Below, in pieces: positions 1 through 5,010 of a stretch of 6,333 nucleotides of DNA; the stretch's first letter is position 1; every line of letters begins with the position of its first letter. This DNA comes from Candidatus Competibacteraceae bacterium. GTDB lineage: Bacteria; Pseudomonadota; Gammaproteobacteria; Competibacterales; Competibacteraceae. The notes beneath the pieces are model-generated. The model saw nothing but the letters and a program-made list of their open reading frames with translations, was not told where the DNA came from and did not search any database. A program made the position numbers and the translations under genes. Location: positions 1-6,333 of the forward strand of contig JAGRHK010000101.1 of NCBI GenBank assembly GCA_020444985.1, read 5' to 3'.

Positions 1-90
1 CGCAACCGGGTGGTTTGGGCGGAATGCGACGAAACCCGATCATGCCTGTCTTGGCGCTCAAATCAGTTTCGGCACCCTGAAAACAAAAAG

Positions 91-114
91 GGCCGGACAA
101 AAGAGCGTCCGGCC
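91..114 (-). terminator. Rho-independent terminator for leftward transcription
   Basis: A perfect 8-bp GC-rich stem, GGCCGGAC (91-98) with GTCCGGCC (107-114), encloses an 8-nt loop. Read on the minus strand, the stem is followed directly by CTTTTTGTTTTC (complement of 79-90), a good U-tract. On the plus strand it is followed by an A-run instead, so it should stop leftward transcription only. It lies about 150 nt past the stop codon of the PrpD-like gene and probably ends that transcript. It could alternatively belong to a leftward transcript starting closer by. Confidence 0.7.
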
Positions 115-127
115 AAAAACCACCAAA

Positions 128-145
128 GGAGGATGTGCGGTGAAC
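128..145 (+). promoter_or_regulatory. Strong Shine-Dalgarno-like sequence without a gene
   Basis: AAAGGAGG (125-132) matches the anti-Shine-Dalgarno sequence very well. The best-spaced start codon, GTG at 140, is followed by one codon and then TGA. The ATG at 133 directly abuts the motif, which is too close for normal initiation, and its frame gives only 23 codons before a stop. No real gene follows on this strand. It may be a relic of a lost gene, a minimal stop-start element or chance. Confidence 0.2.
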
Positions 146-215
146 TGAGCAGAAGCTATAGCGCCCACCACACGATTGCTATTCTACCAAAAGATTTAGA
201 GTAAACATACTATTT

Positions 216-244
216 TTCGTTGTTTTTCGACAAAAAACAACGAA
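216..244. repeat. Perfect 12-bp inverted repeat, AT-rich
   Basis: TTCGTTGTTTTT (216-227) pairs perfectly with AAAAACAACGAA (233-244) around a 5-nt loop. It begins 19 nt beyond the stop codon of the PrpD-like gene. Neither strand has a U-run directly after the stem, and only 4 of 12 pairs are GC, so it is not a textbook terminator. It could be a 3' stabilising stem for the leftward mRNA, part of a two-hairpin terminator with the GC-rich stem at 91-114, or a dimeric protein-binding site. Confidence 0.6.
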
Positions 245-262
245 TGTTGCTTAAACAATAAG

Positions 263-1591
263 TTATCCCCCATTATTTTGTTGCACTGCCAAAAAAGCCG
301 GCATCTCCGGCAAAGGCGGCAGCACGGAATCATCCGATAGCGCTAAAATCGCATCGATTAACCGGTCTGCCTCATGCACCCCGCCATAATTCATCAACAT
401 GCGCGCCTTGGCGATCAACTCCACCGGTGAGAGCGGCGCTTCGGGATCGCCCTTGGCATGGGTCCGACGCACCGTCAATTGTTCTCCCCCCAAGGTAGTC
501 ACGGTCACCGCACTGCCCCAGGCGCGAGGATAGGCCGACGCATAAGGTTCGGCCAGACGCAGCGTGATGCGCTCCCGCAACGCGGCCAGCTCCATCCGGA
601 CGGGTTCAGCGAACGCTGCGAAATCCATAAGCTCGCGGGTCAGCGCCGCAGCGACACAGTGCTGTAGTGAAAACTTGGCTTCGTAGTCACTTTGTGGCAA
701 GGGCCGGTCGCAGACTTCCAGCGCCGCAGCGTAGGTTTCCACCTCGACCTGCGCAATGGCGGCAGCAGCGACCTGGCGACGGAGTTCGCGCGCAGCGTCA
801 ATCGCAGGATGCGTATGCCGACAGGAGGGCCAGGGTTTCAGCGAGGTTTGCAACAACTGCCAGGGCGCATCGGGATCGCGGACAACCGCCTCGGGGTCGG
901 CGTCGGGACAAGTCGCCGTAAACCAGCCTTTCGCGCCTTCCAGGATATTGGGCGGCCCGGTAAAGCCGAAGCGCGCCAGATCTGCCGCCAACACGCCCGC
1001 TTCAGCCGCGCGTCCAGCATGCAGATGTTTGGTCATGGCACCCGCCTCCAGAAACTGCCAGAGACCTGCGGACTGGGCGCCCGCATTGCCTAGCGCGTGG
1101 ACGGTCGTCGCCCTGTCCAAGCCGAGCAGCGCTGCCGTTGCCATCGCCGAGCCATAGGGTCCACAAGTCCCGGTGTTATGCCAGATACGGTAATGCAAAG
1201 GTCCCACCGCCATCCCGACTCGGGTCGTGGCCTCGAAGCCCCATAACACCGCCTTGAGCATGGCATGGCCGCGCATGCCCTCCCGGCTGGCCACCGCCCA
1301 AGCTGCGGGTACGACGACGCAACCGGGATGCACAACCGAGGCGCGATGTAAATCGTCGGTTTCCAGAATATGGGTCAGCGAGCCAAGCAGAAAGGCATTA
1401 CGCGCGGTGTGGGTCGCTTCGGTCGCGCCGGCCCAGCGCAGCAAAATCGAGCCGGGTTCGCTGATTCGTCCCGCCATGGCGTTGGCCATGGCATCCAGCG
1501 TCAGTAAGGCGGCCTGTTCCAAATCAGTCGCCACAACCGGCTTGGCCATGATCAGTTCAATCAGTTGCTGAGTGAGCGTGGGTTTGGACAT
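263..1591 (-). CDS. MmgE/PrpD family protein
   Basis: This is a complete 442-residue protein, the usual size for the MmgE/PrpD family. The family includes 2-methylcitrate dehydratase (PrpD) and cis-aconitate decarboxylase, which act on small tricarboxylates in the cytoplasm. Family blocks appear in order: DDLHRASVVHPG at 79-90, a WHNTGTCGPYG block at 137-146, a TKHLHAGRAAEAG block at 187-199 followed by GFTGP, and LKPWPSCRHTHPA at 251-263. By alignment from memory with cis-aconitate decarboxylase, His88, His138, Lys188 and Lys252 occupy active-site positions. The acidic residue usually seen as Asp two before the DD pair is Glu77 here. No signal peptide or membrane segment is visible. A GGAG sits 10 nt before the ATG, and the upstream frame closes quickly at a TGA, which fixes the start. 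No prpB, prpC or acnD neighbour is present, so the substrate cannot be named and propionate metabolism should not be assumed. It may be cotranscribed with the CHAD gene upstream. Confidence 0.9.
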   Translation of the reverse strand: MSKPTLTQQLIELIMAKPVVATDLEQAALLTLDAMANAMAGRISEPGSILLRWAGATEATHTARNAFLLGSLTHILETDDLHRASVVHPGCVVVPAAWAVASREGMRGHAMLKAVLWGFEATTRVGMAVGPLHYRIWHNTGTCGPYGSAMATAALLGLDRATTVHALGNAGAQSAGLWQFLEAGAMTKHLHAGRAAEAGVLAADLARFGFTGPPNILEGAKGWFTATCPDADPEAVVRDPDAPWQLLQTSLKPWPSCRHTHPAIDAARELRRQVAAAAIAQVEVETYAAALEVCDRPLPQSDYEAKFSLQHCVAAALTRELMDFAAFAEPVRMELAALRERITLRLAEPYASAYPRAWGSAVTVTTLGGEQLTVRRTHAKGDPEAPLSPVELIAKARMLMNYGGVHEADRLIDAILALSDDSVLPPLPEMPAFLAVQQNNGG

Positions 1592-1601
1592 GATGGCGGC
1601 G

Positions 1602-1605
1602 CTCC
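1602..1605 (-). promoter_or_regulatory. Ribosome binding site of the PrpD-like gene
   Basis: On the minus strand GGAG ends 10 nt before the ATG at 1591. A stronger AAGGAG lies further upstream (complement of 1633-1638), but no ATG, GTG or TTG sits at a suitable distance from it: a CTG there would reach a stop after four codons. The nearer, weaker site is therefore the likely one in use. Confidence 0.45.
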
Positions 1606-1670
1606 GGAATCAGATGAAACGAATCAGGTTCTCTCCTTATGATTGTAGTCGTCTGCTCAAAGGAAAATCT

Positions 1671-2618
1671 TTAATCCTGCCAAGGGCGTTCACATTCCCG
1701 GTATTGCCGCCAAACCTCTGCAAATTGGCGCTCATGCAGGTCCAGTCGGCAGCCATACCAACCTTCGATGACTTGCCGAGCGACGGAGGCTCCATGAAGT
1801 TTCGCTTCGTCCAGTAAGCGGCGCGCCACCGTGATGTCATTCATGATTCCCAGGCAGTCCTGAAGGCGAGACAGCGCGCTCAGATACGCCTTGACGGCAG
1901 GCGCGGGGTATAGACTGGCAAAGAAATCCAGGGCATAACGCAATTCCTTGATGCGGATGCGCAGAGCATGTCGTTCCTCGGCGGACAATTCCGCGAACGC
2001 TTCGCCACGACTCGCCACTTTATGGTGATTTTTTTCGAGCAAGGGCGCGGCAAACTGTGGAATCGGCTCCGCCAATCGCTCGCGTTGTTCATCGCTCAAA
2101 CCTTCTCGCCAGGCGCGCTGCTCCAGCCACTCTGCAAAGCGTTGCAACAACAACGGATAGTGCGGTTGCTTCAGTGCTTCGCGCAGCGTGTGATGGTGCT
2201 GTTGGCGAATGAGCACCGCCTTACCCTGAAACAGCGCCAAGCTGCGCTTGCGGGGGAAATGCGCAAAAACCGGCGCCAAGCCCTCTTCCAAGAATACATC
2301 CCAGTCTCGGGCAGGTCCCAGGTATTCATTTAACCCGCGAATATCCTCGACCAACGCGGCGCTGCACTCGCGCGGGATCAAGGGTCGAAAGGTTTTCAGG
2401 CCGGAGCGCAATCGCCGGAATGCGACCCGCATTTGGTGCACCCCTTCGACCTGGCCCTCCAGCACCGCCGCACGATTGGCCTCGGCATGATGCAAACACG
2501 CCCCGACGATAGCGATAAAAGCCGCTTCGGCGAAGGTTTCAACCGTCAGTTCAACGGGACTGGCTTTGACGTGGCGCGGCGCATCCGCCGTCTGGCGTTT
2601 TTTCGAACGATTACTCAT
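1671..2618 (-). CDS. CHAD domain-containing protein
   Basis: This is a complete 315-residue protein. The CHAD domain (conserved histidine alpha-helical domain) fills most of it: VHQMRVAFRRLRSGLKTF at 60-77, ARDWDVFLEE at 103-112, ALRIRIKELRYALDFF at 218-233 and LQDCLGIMNDITVARRLL at 252-269. These are the paired helical repeats rich in Arg, Lys and His that define the family. CHAD proteins form a positively charged groove and are known to bind inorganic polyphosphate; many associate with polyphosphate granules. Often CHAD is fused to a CYTH (triphosphatase) domain, but here it stands alone, with a basic N-terminus of about 20 residues and an HHH cluster at 141-143. No signal peptide or transmembrane segment is seen, so it is probably cytoplasmic. 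No clear Shine-Dalgarno precedes the ATG, and a near-identical 10-bp copy of the start region lies just upstream. It is divergent from opgG and 79 nt upstream of the PrpD-like gene. Its cellular role is inferred only from the family. Confidence 0.9.
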   Translation of the reverse strand: MSNRSKKRQTADAPRHVKASPVELTVETFAEAAFIAIVGACLHHAEANRAAVLEGQVEGVHQMRVAFRRLRSGLKTFRPLIPRECSAALVEDIRGLNEYLGPARDWDVFLEEGLAPVFAHFPRKRSLALFQGKAVLIRQQHHHTLREALKQPHYPLLLQRFAEWLEQRAWREGLSDEQRERLAEPIPQFAAPLLEKNHHKVASRGEAFAELSAEERHALRIRIKELRYALDFFASLYPAPAVKAYLSALSRLQDCLGIMNDITVARRLLDEAKLHGASVARQVIEGWYGCRLDLHERQFAEVWRQYRECERPWQD

Positions 2619-2631
2619 AATTAGTCATAAT
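2612..2631 (-). repeat. 10-bp tandem duplication across the CHAD start codon
   Basis: On the minus strand ATTATGACTA (2631-2622) is followed immediately by ATTATGAGTA (2621-2612), with one mismatch. Each copy contains an ATG, but they are 10 nt apart and so in different frames. The upstream ATG opens a five-codon mini-ORF (MTNYE) that stops at 2611-2613, overlapping the true start at 2618. The duplication may be simple slippage in AT-rich DNA, yet it leaves a decoy or coupling start codon. Confidence 0.5.
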
Positions 2632-2802
2632 AAAATCAATTTATTAACAAAAATCAGCCAACAGCTTCAAGGATAACGATCCATACCCCCGTTACGCTCT
2701 TGCTCCGCAATAGAGAGTGCGCGCCGACCGCTAAACAAGATAGTCGCGACGCTCAGACCACAATACAATACCGTTTTTACTCTTTAACCTGAAACGGATC
2801 AC
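2619..2802. promoter_or_regulatory. Divergent intergenic promoter region
   Basis: This 184-nt stretch lies between the start codons of the CHAD gene (leftward) and opgG (rightward), so it should hold promoters for both. For opgG, TACAAT at 2764-2769 is a good -10 match, 33 nt before the annotated ATG, but the -35 position (TAGTCG at 2741-2746, 17-nt spacer) is poor. For the CHAD gene, TTGAAG (complement of 2665-2670), a 17-nt spacer and TTAATA (complement of 2642-2647) can be lined up, with a weak -10. An 8-bp palindrome, GTCGCGAC, lies at 2743-2750 and could be an operator or chance. No known regulator site is recognised. Confidence 0.4.
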
Positions 2803-4410
2803 ATGAATTCCACCGAACCTAAACGCCAACGGAGCTGTGACGTGGTGAAACTGCAAATATTGCTGAGTGTTGTTGTATTGGTGAGTGTTTGTGCAAGTCC
2901 AATCGCCAGTTGGGGCGCGCCGAATGTGCCTGAGGCGACCCCGGCTACCACGCCTCCCCCCAAGCGGTTCAATTTCGCCGATGTGCGCCGCCGCGCGGAG
3001 GTATTGGCAACGCAACCCTTCAAAGCCCCGGATAATCGCTTGCCTGAATTTTTCCAGACGCTGGATTACGATCAATATCGAGATATCCGGTTTCGCGCGG
3101 ATAAGAGCCTATGGCGCACCGAGGCTCTGCCCTTTGAGGTCCAGTTCGCCCCACTGGGATTTCTATTTAAACAGCCCGTCATTATTAATGTGGTTGAAGA
3201 CGGCGAAAGCCGACCGATCGAATATGCCAATGACCTGTTCAACTTTGGCAAGAATCAGGCGCCAGACAATCTACCGAAGGATGTTGGATTTTCCGGGTTC
3301 AAGGTGCTTTATCCCCTGCATGTCGACGGGCGCTATGACGAGGTCGCGGTATTCCAGGGCGCAAGCTACTTTCGCGCCGTTGGCCAGCATCAAAACTATG
3401 GCATTTCCGTGCGCGGCCTGGCGATTGACACCGGGCTGCCGAAACCCGAGGAATTTCCCTTTTTCCGTGAGTTCTGGCTGGAAAAACCGGGCAAGGACGC
3501 GACCGAACTGACCGTCTACGCGTTGCTTGATAGCCAGAGCGTGACCGGTGCTTACCGGTTTGCCATCAAACCGGGCGTCAACACGCAGATTGAAGTGCGG
3601 GCTAACCTGTTTGTTCGGGAAAAGGTCCAAAAATTCGGGATCGCGCCGCTGACCAGCATGTTCTTTCATGGCGCATTAAACGAACGGTTCTTTGACGACT
3701 TCCGTCCCCAGGTGCATGACTCCGATGGTCTGCTCATGGCCAATGGCAGTGGGGAATGGATCTGGCGGCCTTTGAACAACCCGACCCGGCTGCGCATCAG
3801 CGCCTTCCAAGATCGAAACCCGCGCGGTTTCGGCTTGCTGCAACGCGATCAAAACTTTGACGATTATCAGGATCTGGAAGCGCACTACCACATCCGACCC
3901 AGTGTTTGGGTTGAACCGCAGGGCGAGTGGGGCAAGGGTTCCGTGCAACTGATCGAAATCCCTAGCGACGCCGAGCGCTACGATAACATCGCGGTGTTCT
4001 GGGTTCCGGAAAAGCCGGTTGCGCCCGGTCAGCAACTCGAATACAGCTACCGGCTGAACTTCTTTCTGAAAATGTCTGGCCTGTCGCCAGGCGGACGCAC
4101 TCTGGACAGCCGCGTGGGCGCAGGCGGGGCTGGCGATCTGGATCCTTCACGGCGTCGGTTCGTCATCGATTTTGGCGGCGAGCGTCTGGCCCAACTCGCG
4201 GACGATGCGCCAGTTGAGGCGGTCGTGTCCGGCTCCAGCGGCCAAATCGAAAATGTAGTGACTCACAAAAACCCATACACCAATGGTTGGCGGGTATCCT
4301 TTGAATTGCTGCCGCAGGGAGAGAAACCTGCTGATCTACGCTGTTTCCTGAAACTCGGCAATGATGTACTGACCGAGACCTGGAGTTATCAGTGGACCGT
4401 AGCAAAGTAG
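2803..4410 (+). CDS. opgG: OpgG, periplasmic glucan biosynthesis protein (GH186 family)
   Basis: This complete 535-residue protein matches OpgG/MdoG (about 511 residues in E. coli). It acts in the periplasm on the beta-1,2-glucan made by OpgH during OPG synthesis. A Sec-type signal is visible: a basic segment to Lys16, a hydrophobic core at about 18-29, and likely cleavage near ASWGA (35-39). A Pro/Thr/Ala-rich linker follows, and the mature domain begins at RFNFADVRRRAEVLA (55-69). Strongly conserved blocks are SGFKVLYPL, HDSDGLL (305-311), GSGEWIWRPL (315-324), NPRGFGL and QRDQNFDDYQDLE (347-359). The last block holds acidic residues of the kind used in catalysis by the related E. coli OpgD. 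A C-terminal immunoglobulin-like domain is expected after about 415. The signal lacks the twin-arginine motif typical of OpgD, and opgH lies downstream, so OpgG is preferred. The start is uncertain: GTG at 2842 or 2845 has a better ribosome binding site. The stop codon lies in a 9-bp tandem repeat, and the next gene overlaps by 19 nt. Confidence 0.93.
   Translation: MNSTEPKRQRSCDVVKLQILLSVVVLVSVCASPIASWGAPNVPEATPATTPPPKRFNFADVRRRAEVLATQPFKAPDNRLPEFFQTLDYDQYRDIRFRADKSLWRTEALPFEVQFAPLGFLFKQPVIINVVEDGESRPIEYANDLFNFGKNQAPDNLPKDVGFSGFKVLYPLHVDGRYDEVAVFQGASYFRAVGQHQNYGISVRGLAIDTGLPKPEEFPFFREFWLEKPGKDATELTVYALLDSQSVTGAYRFAIKPGVNTQIEVRANLFVREKVQKFGIAPLTSMFFHGALNERFFDDFRPQVHDSDGLLMANGSGEWIWRPLNNPTRLRISAFQDRNPRGFGLLQRDQNFDDYQDLEAHYHIRPSVWVEPQGEWGKGSVQLIEIPSDAERYDNIAVFWVPEKPVAPGQQLEYSYRLNFFLKMSGLSPGGRTLDSRVGAGGAGDLDPSRRRFVIDFGGERLAQLADDAPVEAVVSGSSGQIENVVTHKNPYTNGWRVSFELLPQGEKPADLRCFLKLGNDVLTETWSYQWTVAK
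2831..2847 (+). promoter_or_regulatory. Alternative ribosome binding site and GTG starts inside annotated opgG
   Basis: GGAG at 2831-2834 precedes in-frame GTG codons at 2842 (7-nt spacing) and 2845 (10-nt spacing). The ATG at 2803 has only a weak GGA four nt upstream. Starting at a GTG would give a signal peptide beginning M(V)KLQILL, a short basic n-region much like that of E. coli OpgG, in place of the 16-residue n-region from 2803. The mature protein is unchanged either way. Confidence 0.45.
4382..4385 (+). promoter_or_regulatory. Ribosome binding site of the small gene, inside opgG
   Basis: GGAG at 4382-4385 lies 6 nt before the GTG at 4392, within the last codons of opgG. This spacing is near ideal and supports both the GTG start and translational coupling to opgG. 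Confidence 0.5.
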
Positions 4411-4901
4411 GCAAAGTAGGCAAAGTAGGCGCGGTACGATCACATTGGACGGCGTCGACCGCGCCACCGGCTGCTTCCGATGAAACATGCCTGGATTGTC
4501 TAAAGGACTATTGGAAAGCGCTGGGCGTGAGCGATCCCCATCTGGCGCTGGCTTTGAGCGAGCAAACGCTGCGCCGGCTGGCGGAGCCGGCTGGCGGCGA
4601 AGAATCCAGGACGGCGCGCGCCATTATCGCGGCTGGCGAACTACTGGATGACTGGTTGGCGACCACGCTCGAACTGCCCCAACCCTCGCAACGGCTCACG
4701 GCGGCGCGCGCCGCGTTGCTGAGCGGAGCAGCGCCGGGCTGGCCTGCTGCATTGTTTGCCCCGCCGGGTGTGGCAGAACTGGCCCTGGAGCAAATACGCC
4801 TGGCCATCGCTGAACCCACCCCAGCGCCCAGCCCCGGCGCTATGCCTGTGCAACGCATTGAACTGTTTTCCTGGTTGGGGTTGCTGCGCCTTCGGCCTTA
4901 A
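4392..4901 (+). CDS. Unrecognised 169-residue protein between opgG and opgH
   Basis: I do not recognise this protein. It starts at GTG 4392 with a well-spaced GGAG and overlaps the last 19 nt of opgG, so coupled translation is likely. The first 16 residues come partly from the 9-bp repeat (SKVGKVGKVGAV) and look like an unstructured basic leader. A CLDC pair lies at 33-36. From about 35 to 110 the sequence is rich in Ala, Leu and Glu and looks helical; Pro-rich stretches occur at about 111-125 and 139-147. The C-terminus ends with a short hydrophobic, basic tail after MPVQRIELFSW. No signal peptide or clear transmembrane helix is seen, so it is probably cytoplasmic. Coding is supported by GC-rich third positions and by lack of a better ORF on either strand. 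The downstream OpgH lacks the cytoplasmic N-terminal extension of E. coli OpgH, so this may be an OpgH accessory protein or a separate counterpart of that domain. That is inference from position only; no sequence similarity was seen. Confidence 0.7.
   Translation: MDRSKVGKVGKVGAVRSHWTASTAPPAASDETCLDCLKDYWKALGVSDPHLALALSEQTLRRLAEPAGGEESRTARAIIAAGELLDDWLATTLELPQPSQRLTAARAALLSGAAPGWPAALFAPPGVAELALEQIRLAIAEPTPAPSPGAMPVQRIELFSWLGLLRLRP
4402..4428 (+). repeat. Three perfect 9-bp tandem repeats (GCAAAGTAG)
   Basis: GCAAAGTAG occurs at 4402-4410, 4411-4419 and 4420-4428. In the opgG frame each copy reads Ala-Lys-stop, so the opgG stop is present three times in series. In the downstream gene's frame the same bases read repeated Lys-Val-Gly. 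Because the unit is a multiple of three, gain or loss of copies would leave OpgG intact and only change the leader length of the next protein. Confidence 0.9.
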
Positions 4902-4905
4902 AACT

Positions 4906-4933
4906 TGAAATCTGAAATCTGAAATCTGAAAAC
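4906..4933. repeat. 7-bp tandem repeat (TGAAATC)
   Basis: TGAAATC occurs three times in succession (4906-4912, 4913-4919, 4920-4926), followed by a variant TGAAAAC (4927-4933). It begins 5 nt after the stop codon of the small gene. Short arrays of this TCTGAAA type are widespread between genes in many bacteria; antisense translation gives a characteristic ISDFRFQ-like peptide that should not be taken for a protein. Confidence 0.85.
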
Positions 4934-4938
4934 GTAAT

Positions 4939-4975
4939 CGTTCAGTCTCCCTCTTTATCAAAGGGGAAATGAACG
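4939..4975 (+). promoter_or_regulatory. Two-tier hairpin in the opgH leader
   Basis: An outer 6-bp perfect stem, CGTTCA (4939-4944) with TGAACG (4970-4975), encloses an inner 7-bp stem, CCTCTTT (4950-4956) with AAAGGGG (4960-4966), which has one G-U pair and a 3-nt loop. A 5-nt by 3-nt internal loop separates them. No U-run follows, so it is not a standard terminator. The right arms contain a Shine-Dalgarno-like AAAGGGG and most of an ATG (4969), which suggests control of leader translation, RNA processing or protection of the opgH mRNA. Confidence 0.5.
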
Positions 4976-4992
4976 CTTACCTTGCAACTTAA
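4969..4992 (+). other. Possible seven-codon leader ORF before opgH
   Basis: ATG at 4969 opens a mini-ORF encoding MNAYLAT, with TAA at 4990-4992, 18 nt before the opgH ATG. AAAGGGG ends 2 nt before it, closer than ideal for initiation. It is in the same frame as opgH. The Shine-Dalgarno-like bases and start codon are largely paired in the hairpin at 4939-4975. It could be a leader peptide tuning opgH translation, or chance. Confidence 0.25.
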
Positions 4993-5010
4993 AACTCAAC
5001 GGAATCTGTC

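Noticed and set aside
3..80. Possible 3' end of a plus-strand gene entering from the left, stopping with TGA at 78-80
   Set aside because: Only 25 codons are visible with no recognisable motif, and the hairpin that follows has its U-tract on the other strand.
10..204. Plus-strand 64-codon ORF at the left edge
   Set aside because: It runs through the terminator hairpin, starts at a GTG without a ribosome binding site, and its composition looks like non-coding DNA.
692..1157. Overlapping plus-strand ORFs of 133 codons opposite the PrpD-like gene
   Set aside because: They are shadows in a GC-rich coding region; the minus-strand frame carries the family motifs.
1642..1647. TACAAT on the minus strand as a -10 element for the PrpD-like gene
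   Set aside because: No acceptable -35 hexamer lies 16-18 nt upstream, and a 79-nt gap is compatible with readthrough from the CHAD gene.
2884..2895. Possible lipoprotein signal (VSVC) in OpgG
   Set aside because: The residue before Cys30 is Val, where a lipobox needs Gly, Ala or Ser, so a Sec signal with a later cleavage site fits better.
2885..3511. Plus-strand 208-codon ORF in another frame of opgG
   Set aside because: It overlaps the strongly supported OpgG frame and shows no coherent motif.
4641..4961. Minus-strand 106-codon ORF containing a QISDFRFQ-type segment
   Set aside because: That peptide is the antisense translation of the heptamer repeat, and the rest is antisense to the small gene.
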